In this document: one piece after another, positions 42,579-51,915 of the stretch
Layout: each line of letters opens with the position of its first letter
Position numbering within the stretch: the stretch's first letter is position 1
DNA from: Massilia sp. NR 4-1
Lineage (GTDB): Bacteria; Pseudomonadota; Gammaproteobacteria; Burkholderiales; Burkholderiaceae_D
Direction: 5' to 3'
DNA: 64,000 nt
NCBI RefSeq assembly: GCF_001191005.1
Contig: NZ_CP012201.1
Span: 5,456,001-5,520,000 of the forward strand
Program-made: the position numbers and the translations under genes
Notes under the pieces: generated by a model
What the model was told of the DNA's origin: nothing
The model's database searches: none
What the model saw: only the letters and a program-made list of their open reading frames with translations

Positions 42579-44042
42579 CTATGCGGGCGGCTGGCCCGGT
42601 GCCTTCACCACCGCATAGCGCTCCAGCGTGCGCTTGCGCGCCGCGTCGTGCTGCACGATGGGTTCGGGATAATTGCGTCCCAGCTCGATGCCGCGCTGCT
42701 GCAGCAGCATGCGCGGCACCAGCCAGGGTGCGTGGACTTCCTTGTCCGCCAATTTGGCCAGCTGCGGCAGATAGCGGCGGATGAAGCGCCCCTCGGCATC
42801 GAACTTCTCCGACTGCGTGACCGGGTTGAAGATGCGGAAGTAGGGCTGGGCGTCGCAGCCCGAGGACGAAGCCCACTGCCAGCCGCCGTTATTGGCAGCC
42901 AGATCGAAATCGTTCAGGTGCAGGGCGAAGTAAGCCTCGCCGCGCCGCCAGTCGATGCCCAGATCCTTGATCAGGAAGCAGGCCGCCACCATGCGCAGGC
43001 GGTTGTGCATATAGCCGGTCTGGTTGATCTGGGCCATGGCCGCGTCGACCAGCGGATAGCCGGTGCGGCCCTCGCACCAGGCGGCAAAAGCGGCATCGGC
43101 CGCGGGACCGGTTTCCCACTCGATGGCGTCATAGGCCGGCTTGAACGAGGAATGCACCACATGCGGATGCTGGTACAGGATCATCATGTAGAACTCGCGC
43201 CAGATCAGCTCCGACAGCCAGACCGCGCCGCCTTCCCCGGCCTGGCCGCGCGCCGACAGCTCGGCCACGGTGCGCACCAGGTGGCGGATCGAGACCGTGC
43301 CAAAGCGCAGGTGCAGGGACAGGTAGGACGGCCCTTTCAGCGCCGGATAATCGCGCGCAAAGCCATAATCGGCCACGCGGCTCTGGAAATTCTCGAACAG
43401 CGCGGCGCCGCCCGCCATGCCGGTGGGGATGGCCAGCTGGTCCAGATTGCTCGGCTCGAATCCCAGTTCGGCCAGCGTGGGCAGCGTCCCCGCGCCGGGC
43501 GCCAGGCTGGCGGCATACGGTTCCACCTGCCATGGCGCCAGGCAGGAAGGATCGGCCTGCATCTTCTTGAGCCAGGCGTTCTTGTAGGGCGTGAACACCG
43601 AAAACGGCGTGCCGGCCTGCGACAGCACCTCGTCCTTCTCGAAAATCACCTGGTCCTTGAAGCTGTGGAAGCTGCGGCCCTGCGCCTCCAGCGCGGCCGC
43701 CACGGCGGCGTCGCGCACCATGGCCTGCGGCTCGTAATCGTGGTTGGCGAACACCGCCTGCGCGCCCAGCTCGGCCGCCAGCGCCGGAATCGCCGTGGCC
43801 GCGTCGGCATGGCGCACCAGCAGATGGCCGCCCAGCTGTTGTAAATCCGCACCCAGCTGCGCCACGCTGGCGTGGATGAAGTCGACGCGGCGGTCGCGCC
43901 GCGGCAGGCCGTCCAGGATCGTCTTGTCGAAGACAAAGACGCAAAACACGCGGCGGCTGCGGCGCAGCGCATGGTGCAGTGCAGCGTGGTCGAAGCTGCG
44001 CAAGTCGCGGCGGAACCAGACCAGGGTGGTGTCAAAAGCCAT
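42579..44042 (-). CDS. phr: deoxyribodipyrimidine photolyase
   Basis: 487-residue FAD photolyase that repairs UV-induced pyrimidine dimers with blue light. The N-terminal antenna domain starts with TTLVWFRRDLRSFDHAALHH. The FAD domain shows LSLHLRFGTVSIR, SELIWREFYMMI, the GRTGYPLVDAAMAQINQTGYMHNRLRM stretch (conserved across class I enzymes) and a C-terminal QWASSSGCDAQPYFRIFNP. This pattern fits CPD photolyase rather than cryptochrome. It is convergent with chpA (24 bases apart) and divergent from yqgE. Confidence 0.95.
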   Translation of the reverse strand: MAFDTTLVWFRRDLRSFDHAALHHALRRSRRVFCVFVFDKTILDGLPRRDRRVDFIHASVAQLGADLQQLGGHLLVRHADAATAIPALAAELGAQAVFANHDYEPQAMVRDAAVAAALEAQGRSFHSFKDQVIFEKDEVLSQAGTPFSVFTPYKNAWLKKMQADPSCLAPWQVEPYAASLAPGAGTLPTLAELGFEPSNLDQLAIPTGMAGGAALFENFQSRVADYGFARDYPALKGPSYLSLHLRFGTVSIRHLVRTVAELSARGQAGEGGAVWLSELIWREFYMMILYQHPHVVHSSFKPAYDAIEWETGPAADAAFAAWCEGRTGYPLVDAAMAQINQTGYMHNRLRMVAACFLIKDLGIDWRRGEAYFALHLNDFDLAANNGGWQWASSSGCDAQPYFRIFNPVTQSEKFDAEGRFIRRYLPQLAKLADKEVHAPWLVPRMLLQQRGIELGRNYPEPIVQHDAARKRTLERYAVVKAPGQPPA

Positions 44043-44327
44043 ATTCAGGGACTAAATCATATTGCAAGCCGGTTTTTTGCCAATGGTGCGGCCGGGAATG
44101 CGCTTGGCAGGGCGGCGGAAAATGGACGGACCGGCAATTCATAGTAAACTGTCGGTGTATACGCAGCGGCCGCTTCGGCGCGGGCCGTGCGATATTACAG
44201 CAAAGCATACAGAAGAACACCCCGCAGCCTAGCAGAGAGAGCAAAGCGTATGAAGAAAAGCAAAGTCAGCACAACTCTACCTGTACCCGGCCTGTTACGC
44301 GAACCCCGCGACCCAGAGGAGCAAGCA

Positions 44328-44909
44328 ATGTCCATGGCTGCCCCGGCGCTGAACCTGGCGAACCACTTCCTGATCGCCATGCCATCCATGCAGGATCCCG
44401 TCTTCGGCGGGACCGTGGTCTACGTCTGCGAGCACAATGAAAACGGCGTGCTCGGCGTAGTCATCAACAAACCCACCGATATGACCATGCAGGTGCTGTT
44501 CGACCGCATCGAGCTGGACGTGGCTTCCAGCCTGGACCGCCATGTGGTGGACGAACCCATCATGTTCGGCGGCCCGGTGCAGGACGACCGCGGCTTTGTG
44601 CTGCACACGCCCGGCGCGCGCTACTCCTCCTCGCTGACGGTGACCGAGGAAGTGGCGTTCACCACCTCGATCGACGTGCTGGAAGCGGTGGCCCGCGGCA
44701 GCGGCCCGCGCCGCGTGCTGGTGTCGATCGGCTATTCGGGCTGGAGTCCGGGCCAGCTGGAGGACGAGATCAGCCGCAACGGCTGGCTCACCGTCGGCGC
44801 CGATGCCCACATCCTGTTCGACCTGCCGGTCGAGGAACGCTATGTGGCGGCCATGAAGCTGCTCGGCATCGATCCCCTGATGCTCACTTCCGAAGCGGGC
44901 CATGCATAG
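44328..44909 (+). CDS. yqgE: YqgE/AlgH family protein
   Basis: 193-residue protein of the UPF0301 family, of unknown molecular function, usually next to ruvX as here. Conserved parts are NHFLIAMPSMQDPVFGGTVV, CEHNENGVLGVVINKPT, GGPVQDDRGFVLH and YSGWSPGQLEDEI. I start at ATG 44328 with AGAGGAG upstream. An in-frame ATG at 44250 would add 26 residues (MKKSKVSTTLPVPGLL...) outside the family's usual start, and a GTG at 44187 more. The stop overlaps ruvX by eight bases. Confidence 0.9.
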   Translation: MSMAAPALNLANHFLIAMPSMQDPVFGGTVVYVCEHNENGVLGVVINKPTDMTMQVLFDRIELDVASSLDRHVVDEPIMFGGPVQDDRGFVLHTPGARYSSSLTVTEEVAFTTSIDVLEAVARGSGPRRVLVSIGYSGWSPGQLEDEISRNGWLTVGADAHILFDLPVEERYVAAMKLLGIDPLMLTSEAGHA

Positions 44910-45300
44910 TCCGGAAACCGTATTTGGCTTTGACTTCGGCATCAAGCGCATTGGTGTCGCCATGGGGAATACGATGATCGGCCAGGCCTCCCCGCTGGCC
45001 GTGGTCAGCTCGGTGGGCAACGACGCCCGCTTTGCCGAGATCAAGGCCCTGATTGAGCAGTGGGGGCCGACGCGCATCGTGGTCGGCCTGCCTTTCCATC
45101 CCGACGGCGCGGAACATGAAATGACCGCGCGCTGCCGCCGCTTCGCCAACCAGCTGCATGGCCGCTTCAACCTGCCCGTGGTGCTGGTCGACGAACGCTA
45201 TTCCTCGGCCATGATCCAGGCCAAGCGCGGCGAGATCATCGACGACCGCGCCGCCGCCATTATTCTGCAACAATACTTTGACGAATATGTCCCACAATAA
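44902..45300 (+). CDS. ruvX: RuvX/YqgF family (Holliday junction resolvase-like; pre-16S rRNA nuclease)
   Basis: 132-residue RNase-H-fold protein. Motifs are GFDFGIKRIGVAMGN at the N terminus with the first acidic residue, VVGLPFHPDG, and VDERYSSAMIQ ... IIDDRAAAIILQQYF with the later acidic residues. Homologues mature the 5' end of 16S rRNA. It overlaps yqgE by eight bases and pyrR by 14 bases. Confidence 0.92.
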   Translation: MHSPETVFGFDFGIKRIGVAMGNTMIGQASPLAVVSSVGNDARFAEIKALIEQWGPTRIVVGLPFHPDGAEHEMTARCRRFANQLHGRFNLPVVLVDERYSSAMIQAKRGEIIDDRAAAIILQQYFDEYVPQ

Positions 45301-45823
45301 CCTCCCCCTGGCCGATGCCGCCGCGCTCGACGCGGAAGCGCTGTACGCCACCCTGCTAGCGCAGGTGAAAGCCGGCCTGGCCGAGGCCAGCGATCCAGCC
45401 ATTCTCGGCATCCATTCCGGCGGCGCCTGGATCGCCGAGCGCCTGGCGCGCGACCTGGGCCTGAGCGAACGCTGCGGCGCGATCGACGTCTCCTTCTACC
45501 GCGACGATTACGCGAAAAAAGGCTTGCCGGCCGAAGTGAAGCCGACCCAGATCGGCTTCAATGTCGATGGCGCCACCATCCTGCTGGTGGACGATGTGCT
45601 GTACACCGGCCGCACCACGCGCGCCGCGATCAACGAACTGTTCGACTACGGTCGTCCGGCGCGCATCATGCTGGCCGCCCTGGTCGACCGCGGCGAACGC
45701 CAGTTGCCGATCGCCGCCGATTTCGTCGCTGCCCACACCCGCGTGGGGCAGGGCAAGGCGCTGCGCCTGCAACAATCCGATGCCGGAACCTTCACCCTGA
45801 CTATCGTGGAAGACCATGCTTAA
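45287..45823 (+). CDS. pyrR: PyrR bifunctional regulator/uracil phosphoribosyltransferase
   Basis: 178-residue phosphoribosyltransferase-fold protein. The PRPP-binding loop is ILLVDDVLYTGRTTRAA and the N-terminal part has HSGGAWIAERLARDLG. In Gram-positive bacteria PyrR binds pyr mRNA to attenuate transcription; in proteobacteria the RNA role is less clear and no obvious attenuator is seen before pyrB. Start at ATG 45287, 14 bases inside ruvX. It overlaps pyrB by eight bases. Confidence 0.9.
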   Translation: MSHNNLPLADAAALDAEALYATLLAQVKAGLAEASDPAILGIHSGGAWIAERLARDLGLSERCGAIDVSFYRDDYAKKGLPAEVKPTQIGFNVDGATILLVDDVLYTGRTTRAAINELFDYGRPARIMLAALVDRGERQLPIAADFVAAHTRVGQGKALRLQQSDAGTFTLTIVEDHA

Positions 45824-46781
45824 CCCGCAACTGAACAAACACGGCGAGCTGCAGCACCTGCTGACCACCGAAGGCCTGCCCAAGGCCATCATCAACCAGA
45901 TTCTCGACACCGCATCGTCCTTCGTCGGCGTGTCCGACCGCGATGTGAAGAAAGTGCCGCTGATGCGCGGCAAAAGCGTGTTCAACCTCTTCTTCGAGAA
46001 TTCGACGCGTACCCGCACCACCTTCGAGATCGCGTCCAAGCGCCTGTCGGCCGACGTCATCAACCTGAATATCCAGGCTTCCTCGGCCAGCAAGGGCGAA
46101 TCCCTGCTCGACACCATCGACAATCTGTCGGCCATGCACGCCGATATGTTCGTGGTGCGCCACGCGCAATCGGGCGCGCCCTACCTGATCGCCAAGCACC
46201 TGATCGACACCAAGCAGCCCCACGTGCACGTGGTGAACGCCGGCGACGGCCGCCACGCCCACCCGACCCAGGGCCTGCTGGACATGTACACCATCCGCCA
46301 CTACAAGAAGGATTTCACCAATCTGACCGTGGCCATCGTGGGCGACATCCTGCACAGCCGCGTGGCCCGTTCCGACATCCATGCCCTGACCACCCTGGGC
46401 GTGCCCGAGATCCGCGCCATCGGCCCGCACACCCTGCTGCCGGGCGGCCTGGAACAGCTGGGCGTGCGCACCTTCACCAATATGGATGAAGGCTTGAAAG
46501 GCGTGGACGTGATCATCATGCTGCGCCTGCAGAACGAGCGCATGAGCGGCGCGCTGCTGCCCTCGGCCCAGGAATACTTCAAGAGCTACGGCCTGACGCC
46601 GGAGCGCCTGGCGCTGGCCAAGCCGGACGCCATCGTGATGCACCCGGGCCCGATGAACCGCGGCGTGGAAATCGATTCGGCGGTGGCGGACGGCCCGCAG
46701 GCAGTGATCCTGCCGCAGGTGACGTTCGGTATCGCGGTCCGCATGGCGGTGATGAGTATTTTGGCAGGAAACCAAGGATGA
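45816..46781 (+). CDS. pyrB: aspartate carbamoyltransferase catalytic subunit
   Basis: 321-residue enzyme that joins carbamoyl phosphate and aspartate in pyrimidine synthesis. The carbamoyl-phosphate site FENSTRTRTTFEIASKRL, the HPTQGLLDMYTI motif and the aspartate-site region MLRLQNERM are intact. No pyrI regulatory subunit follows. Instead the next gene is a dihydroorotase-like protein, overlapping by four bases, as in the ATCase-PyrC' complexes of Pseudomonas and relatives. Confidence 0.96.
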   Translation: MLNPQLNKHGELQHLLTTEGLPKAIINQILDTASSFVGVSDRDVKKVPLMRGKSVFNLFFENSTRTRTTFEIASKRLSADVINLNIQASSASKGESLLDTIDNLSAMHADMFVVRHAQSGAPYLIAKHLIDTKQPHVHVVNAGDGRHAHPTQGLLDMYTIRHYKKDFTNLTVAIVGDILHSRVARSDIHALTTLGVPEIRAIGPHTLLPGGLEQLGVRTFTNMDEGLKGVDVIIMLRLQNERMSGALLPSAQEYFKSYGLTPERLALAKPDAIVMHPGPMNRGVEIDSAVADGPQAVILPQVTFGIAVRMAVMSILAGNQG

Positions 46782-48082
46782 AACTTCATATCAAGAATGG
46801 CCGCCTGATCGACCCGGCCAATGGCATCGACGCAGTACAGGATCTGTTTATCGCCGACGGCAAAGTGGCCGCCGTGGGCGCCGCCCCGGCCGGCTTTGCC
46901 GCCGAGCGCGTGATCGACGCCACGGGCCTGGTGGTCGCGCCCGGCCTGGTCGACCTGTCGGCCCGCCTGCGCGAGCCGGGCTACGAATACAAGGCCACGC
47001 TGGAATCGGAAATGCAGGCGGCCGTGCAGGGCGGCGTCACCAGCCTGGTGTGCCCGCCCGACACCGACCCCGTGCTCGACGAGCCGGGCCTGGTGGAAAT
47101 GCTCAAGCACCGCGCGCGCGGCCTGAACCAGGCCAATGTGCATCCGCTGGGCGCCCTGACCGTCGGCCTGAAAGGCCGGGCGCTGACTGAAATGGCCGAG
47201 CTGACCGAAGCGGGCTGCATCGGCTTCTCGCAAGCCGAAGTGCCGGTGGAAGACACCACCGTGCTGCTGCGCGCCATGCAATATGCGAAAACCTTCGGCT
47301 ACACCGTCTGGCTGCGTCCGCAGGACGCGCATATCGGCCGCGGCGGCATCGCCCACAGCGGCCCGCTGGCTTCGCGCCTGGGCCTGTCCGGCGTGCCGGT
47401 GATGGCGGAAACCATCGCCCTGCACACCATTTTCGAGCTGATGCGCGCCACCGGCGCCCGCGTCCACCTGTGCCGCATGTCCTCGGCCGCCGGCCTGGAA
47501 CTGGTGCGCGCCGCCAAGGCAGAAGGCTTGCCGGTCAGCTGCGACGTTGGCGTGCACCATGTGCATCTGACCGACGCCGACATCAACTTCTTCGATTCGA
47601 ACGCGCGCGTGACCCCGCCGTTCCGCAGCCAGCGCGACCGCGACGCCATCCGTGCCGGCCTGCTCGACGGCACGGTGGACGCCCTGTGCTCCGACCATAC
47701 CCCGGTCGACGACGACGAGAAACTGCTGCCCTTCGGCGAAGCCTCGCCCGGCGCCACCGGCCTGGAGCTGTTGCTGTCGCTGACCCTGAAATGGGTGGAA
47801 GACTACGCGTCGGGCCAGCAGGACGGCTTGGCGCGCGCCTTGTCGCGCGTCACCTCGGAAGCGGCGCGCGTCGCCGGCCTGAACGCCGGCCGCCTCGACG
47901 TGGGCGCCGTGGCCGACGTCTGCCTGTTCGACCCGGCAGCGCGCTGGACGGTGGAAGCGGGCGCGCTGGCCAGCCAAGGCAAGCACACCCCCTTCCTCGG
48001 CTACGAGCTGAGCGGCCAGGTCCAGGCGACCATCGTCGCCGGCCACCTCGCCTACGAGCGCCGCGCCGTCAACGCCGCTTGA
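46778..48082 (+). CDS. dihydroorotase-like PyrC' (probably catalytically inactive partner of PyrB)
   Basis: 434-residue amidohydrolase-fold protein of the type I dihydroorotase group. The usual metal motif DLHVHLREPG reads DLSARLREPG, losing both His. The usual HICHVS reads HLCRMS, losing one more His, while CSDHTPVDDDEKLLPFGE keeps its Asp. Such PyrC' proteins are known in Pseudomonas to be non-catalytic and to stabilise the PyrB dodecamer. It overlaps pyrB (ATGA), which supports a structural role. A separate active pyrC is expected elsewhere. Confidence 0.88.
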   Translation: MKLHIKNGRLIDPANGIDAVQDLFIADGKVAAVGAAPAGFAAERVIDATGLVVAPGLVDLSARLREPGYEYKATLESEMQAAVQGGVTSLVCPPDTDPVLDEPGLVEMLKHRARGLNQANVHPLGALTVGLKGRALTEMAELTEAGCIGFSQAEVPVEDTTVLLRAMQYAKTFGYTVWLRPQDAHIGRGGIAHSGPLASRLGLSGVPVMAETIALHTIFELMRATGARVHLCRMSSAAGLELVRAAKAEGLPVSCDVGVHHVHLTDADINFFDSNARVTPPFRSQRDRDAIRAGLLDGTVDALCSDHTPVDDDEKLLPFGEASPGATGLELLLSLTLKWVEDYASGQQDGLARALSRVTSEAARVAGLNAGRLDVGAVADVCLFDPAARWTVEAGALASQGKHTPFLGYELSGQVQATIVAGHLAYERRAVNAA

Positions 48083-48161
48083 TCCAGCGCAAACCATGCG
48101 CGCCCTGCTGCCAAGCGGGGCGGGCATGGTTTGATGTACAGCAAACCCGGTTTGGTGTGAT

Positions 48162-48926
48162 TTGAATCTGAGACTAATTTTTCGCGTGGCACGGGTCGTG
48201 CTGCATATGCTGCAGGGGATGGTGACTTGCGCCATCGTGTTTCCGTGGATTGGGGGCGCGCGCCGCAATGAGCATGTGCGGCGCTGGTCGCGTCAGCTGT
48301 TGCGGCTGTGTAATGTGGAAGTGGAAATGGTCGCCGGCGGCGCCCAGCCGCTGCAGCAGGCCATGATCGTGGCCAACCATATTTCGTGGCTGGATATTTT
48401 CGTCATCGATGCGCTGTATCCCTGCCGCTTCGTGGCGAAGGCGGAAATCCGCTCCTGGCCCTTGGCGGGCTGGCTGGTGGAGAAGGCCGGCACGGTATTC
48501 ATCGCGCGCGGCAGCCGGCGCGATCTGCGCCATATCTTCAAGGGGCTGGTGCATAGCCTGCAGGCGGGCGAGCGCGTGGCTTTCTTCCCGGAGGGGACGA
48601 CGGCGCCGCAGGGCTCGATCCTGCCTTTCCACGCCAATCTGTTCGAGGCGGCCATCGACGCCAAGGTGATGGTGCAGCCTTTCGCGCTGTCCTATGCCGA
48701 TGCGCGCGGCCAGCGCCATCCGACCGTCGATTTCGTCGGCGAGATGACCTTCGTGCAGAGCATTCTTGCCATCCTGGACGGGCCGCCGGTGACGGCGCGC
48801 CTGCATTGCCTGGCGGCCACCGATGCGACCGGCACCCACCGCCGCGAACTGGCCCAGGCCAGCCACGACGCCATCGCCGCCGCCCTCGGCATCACGCCCA
48901 TAGCGGCGGAGACGACCGCCCACTAA
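48162..48926 (+). CDS. 1-acyl-sn-glycerol-3-phosphate acyltransferase (PlsC family)
   Basis: 254-residue membrane acyltransferase. N-terminal hydrophobic segment, then the catalytic NHISWLD (HX4D) and the substrate motif FFPEGTTAPQGS. It probably adds the second acyl chain in phospholipid synthesis or acylates an ornithine lipid. Start is TTG 48162, the first plausible codon before the hydrophobic N terminus. It is 79 bases after pyrC' and convergent with apaH (12 bases). A second PlsC-like gene lies at 61.7 kb. Confidence 0.88.
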   Translation: MNLRLIFRVARVVLHMLQGMVTCAIVFPWIGGARRNEHVRRWSRQLLRLCNVEVEMVAGGAQPLQQAMIVANHISWLDIFVIDALYPCRFVAKAEIRSWPLAGWLVEKAGTVFIARGSRRDLRHIFKGLVHSLQAGERVAFFPEGTTAPQGSILPFHANLFEAAIDAKVMVQPFALSYADARGQRHPTVDFVGEMTFVQSILAILDGPPVTARLHCLAATDATGTHRRELAQASHDAIAAALGITPIAAETTAH

Positions 48927-48938
48927 GCGGCCCCCTTG

Positions 48939-49805
48939 TCAGGCGCCGTGGCGGGCGCCCGTGTGGACGCAGATCTGCGGACACGCTTCCTGCAGCAGCT
49001 GGCGGTCGTCGAGGCAGACGGCCGACAGCTGGCCGCCCCAGACGCAGCCGCTGTCGAGCGCGATCAGGCGCGGCTTGAGCTGCAAGCCCAGCGCCGACCA
49101 GTGGCCGAACACCACGGTGACGTCGGCCGTGCGCCGTCCCGGCACCTCGAACCACGGCATCAGGCCGCTGGCCGGGTCGGCCTTGGCGCTTTCCTTGAGC
49201 TTGAAATCCATCACCCCGTCGGCGCTGCAGAAGCGCATGCGGGTCAGCGCGTTGACGATGCAGCGCAGGCGTTCCGGCCCGGCCAGGCCCTCGCTCCAGC
49301 GGTCCGGGCTGTTGCCATACATCTGGCGCAGGAAGCCGACCCAGTCCGGGCCGCGCAGCGCCGCTTCCACCTCGGCCGCGTGGGCCAGGGTCTCGGCCGC
49401 CGACCATTGCGGCAGCACGCCGCCATGCACCAGCAAATGGTGCTTGTGCAGCAGGGCCATGGGGCGCTGGCGCAGCCAGTGCAGCAGGGCGTCGCGGTCG
49501 GGCGCGCCCAGGATGGGCAGGATGGTGTCGGCCGCCGATTCGGGGCGGATGCCGTTGGCCACGGCCAGCAGGTGCAGGTCGTGGTTGCCGAGCACGGTGT
49601 CGATGCGGCCGTCGCTGCCCTGGGACAGCGCCTGCACATAGCGCAGCGTGGCCAGCGAATCCGGGCCGCGGTTGATCAGGTCGCCGCAGAACAGGATGGC
49701 CGGCGGCGGCGCGCCGGCCGCGTGTTCCTGCGCCAGGATGCGCTCGACCAGGGCCACGGCCTGCTGGTGGCAACCTTGCAGGTCGCCGATGACGAAAGTT
49801 TTCAT
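48939..49805 (-). CDS. apaH: symmetrical bis(5'-nucleosyl)-tetraphosphatase
   Basis: 288-residue metallophosphatase that cleaves Ap4A symmetrically to two ADP. The PPP-family metal motifs are present: GDLQGC (this family often has Gln for His), GDLINRGPDS and LGNHDLHLLAVA. Start is ATG 49805 (MKTFVIGDLQGC), matching family starts; the frame runs 24 bases further upstream to a TTG. It is divergent from rfbB with 134 bases between. Confidence 0.93.
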   Translation of the reverse strand: MKTFVIGDLQGCHQQAVALVERILAQEHAAGAPPPAILFCGDLINRGPDSLATLRYVQALSQGSDGRIDTVLGNHDLHLLAVANGIRPESAADTILPILGAPDRDALLHWLRQRPMALLHKHHLLVHGGVLPQWSAAETLAHAAEVEAALRGPDWVGFLRQMYGNSPDRWSEGLAGPERLRCIVNALTRMRFCSADGVMDFKLKESAKADPASGLMPWFEVPGRRTADVTVVFGHWSALGLQLKPRLIALDSGCVWGGQLSAVCLDDRQLLQEACPQICVHTGARHGA

Positions 49806-49939
49806 GGAGGGGGAAAGCGTTGCGGCCAAGGTGATATTTCTTAAAGGTATTGGTTGGGCGTGGTTTTTTTAACCGTGGAAGGCTCAGTTTCACATAAAAT
49901 CATGAGTATCATCAACCACACGCTGGCGCGGGATACTAA

Positions 49940-51013
49940 ATGATTTTTGTGACGGGCGGTGCAGGGTTTATCGGCTCGAATTTCGTGCTGGATTGGCTGG
50001 CTCAATCGGATGAATCCGTGCTCAATTACGATAAATTGACCTATGCGGGCAATCTGAACAATCTGGCCGCGCTCAAGGACGATGCGCGCCACGTCTTCGT
50101 GCGCGGCGATATCTGCGACCAGGCCCAGGTACTGGCGCTGCTGCAGCAGCACCGGCCGCGCGCCATTCTGCATTTCGCGGCGGAAAGCCACGTGGACCGC
50201 TCCATCCACGGTCCCGCCGAGTTCATCAACACCAATATCAACGGCACCTTCAGCCTGCTGGAAGCGGCGCGCAACTACTGGAACGGCCTGGACGAGACCG
50301 CCAAAGCCGCCTTCCGCTTCCTGCACGTCTCGACCGACGAGGTGTACGGCAGCCTGGGGCCGGACGACGCGCCGTTCAGCGAAACCACGGCATATGCGCC
50401 GAACAGCCCGTATTCAGCCTCGAAAGCGGCGTCCGACCACCTGGTGCGCTCCTACCACCACACGTACGGCTTCCCGACGCTGACCACCAACTGTTCCAAC
50501 AATTACGGCCCCTACCACTTCCCCGAGAAGCTGATCCCGCTGATGATCGCCAACGCCCAGGCCGGCAAGCCCCTGCCGATCTATGGCGACGGCCAGCAGA
50601 TCCGCGACTGGCTGTATGTGAGCGACCATTGCGCCGCCATCCGCCGCGTGCTGGCCGCGGGCCGCCTGGGCGAAACCTATAACGTCGGCGGCTGGAACGA
50701 AATGGCCAATCTGGACGTGGTGCACACCCTGTGCGATATGCTGGACCGGCTGCAGCCGAAGGCCGGCGGCGCCAGCTACCGCAGCCAGATCACCTATGTG
50801 AAGGACCGCCCCGGCCACGACCGCCGCTACGCCATCGATGCGCGCAAGCTGGAGCGCGAGCTGGGCTGGAAGCCGGCCGAAACCTTCGAAACCGGCATCG
50901 GCAAGACCGTGCAGTGGTATCTCGACCATCCGGACTGGGTGGCCGACGTGCAATCCGGCGCCTACGCCACGTGGGTGGAAACCAATTACTTCAACCGGGA
51001 AGCCCCGCAATGA
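49940..51013 (+). CDS. rfbB: dTDP-glucose 4,6-dehydratase
   Basis: 357-residue short-chain dehydrogenase-type enzyme, second step of dTDP-L-rhamnose synthesis. NAD motif TGGAGFIGSN at the N terminus, the STDEVYG active-site segment and the catalytic YSASKAASD. All expected residues are present. First of four overlapping genes (rfbBACD). A TAAAAT hexamer at 49895-49900 may be the -10 of the cluster promoter. Confidence 0.97.
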   Translation: MIFVTGGAGFIGSNFVLDWLAQSDESVLNYDKLTYAGNLNNLAALKDDARHVFVRGDICDQAQVLALLQQHRPRAILHFAAESHVDRSIHGPAEFINTNINGTFSLLEAARNYWNGLDETAKAAFRFLHVSTDEVYGSLGPDDAPFSETTAYAPNSPYSASKAASDHLVRSYHHTYGFPTLTTNCSNNYGPYHFPEKLIPLMIANAQAGKPLPIYGDGQQIRDWLYVSDHCAAIRRVLAAGRLGETYNVGGWNEMANLDVVHTLCDMLDRLQPKAGGASYRSQITYVKDRPGHDRRYAIDARKLERELGWKPAETFETGIGKTVQWYLDHPDWVADVQSGAYATWVETNYFNREAPQ

Positions 51014-51915
51014 CGACGCCAACCCTGCCCCACCGCAAGGGCATCATCCTGGCCGGCGGTTCCGGCACCCGCCTGTATCCGATCACCAAGGCCGTGTCCA
51101 AGCAGTTGCTGCCGATCTACGACAAGCCGATGATCTACCATCCGCTGACGGTGTTGATGCTGGCCGGCATGCGCGAGATCCTCATCATTTCCACGCCGCA
51201 GGACACGCCGCGCTTCCAGGAACTGCTGGGCGACGGCAGCCAGTGGGGCTTGCAGCTCAGTTATGCGGTCCAGCCCTCGCCGGACGGCCTGGCGCAAGCG
51301 TTCATCATCGGCCGCGACTTCGTCGGCGATGCGCCTTCGGCGCTGATCCTCGGCGATAATATTTATTACGGCAACGATCTGGATGCCATGCTGCGCAATG
51401 CGGCCGAGCGCACCGAGGGCGCCACCGTGTTCGCCTACCACGTCACCGATCCCGAACGCTACGGCGTGGTGGAATTCGACGAGCAGCGCCAGGCGGTGAG
51501 CATCGAGGAAAAACCGCTGCAGCCGAAATCGAATTACGCCGTCACCGGCCTGTATTTCTACGACCGCCAGGTGGGCGATATCGCCGCCGCCATCCAGCCT
51601 TCGGCGCGCGGCGAGCTGGAAATCACCGACGTCAACCAGGCTTACCTGAAGGCCGGCGAACTCAAGGTGGAAGTGATGGGGCGCGGCATGGCCTGGCTCG
51701 ACACCGGCACCCACGAGTCGCTGCTGGACGCCTCCCAGTTCATCGCCACCATCGAACGGCGCCAGGGCTTGAAAGTCGCTTGCCCGGAAGAGATCGCTTA
51801 CCGCAAGGGCTATATCGATGCCGCCCAGCTGCGCAAGCTGGCCGAACCGCTGAAGAAAAATGGCTATGGCCAGTATCTGCTGCAAATTCTTGAGGATAAG
51901 GTAATCCCGCGATGA
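51010..51915 (+). CDS. rfbA: glucose-1-phosphate thymidylyltransferase
   Basis: 301-residue nucleotidyltransferase that makes dTDP-glucose. The signature GGSGTRLYPITKAVSKQLLP is intact near the N terminus, and DNIYYGNDL, SIEEKPLQPKSNYAVTGLYF and GMAWLDTGTHESLLDA follow. It starts at ATG overlapping the rfbB stop (ATGA), and its own stop overlaps rfbC the same way. Confidence 0.97.
   Translation: MTTPTLPHRKGIILAGGSGTRLYPITKAVSKQLLPIYDKPMIYHPLTVLMLAGMREILIISTPQDTPRFQELLGDGSQWGLQLSYAVQPSPDGLAQAFIIGRDFVGDAPSALILGDNIYYGNDLDAMLRNAAERTEGATVFAYHVTDPERYGVVEFDEQRQAVSIEEKPLQPKSNYAVTGLYFYDRQVGDIAAAIQPSARGELEITDVNQAYLKAGELKVEVMGRGMAWLDTGTHESLLDASQFIATIERRQGLKVACPEEIAYRKGYIDAAQLRKLAEPLKKNGYGQYLLQILEDKVIPR

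Noticed and set aside
44187..44249. GTG start for yqgE at 44187
   Set aside because: It would extend far beyond the UPF0301 family; ATG 44328 has a proper ribosome site.
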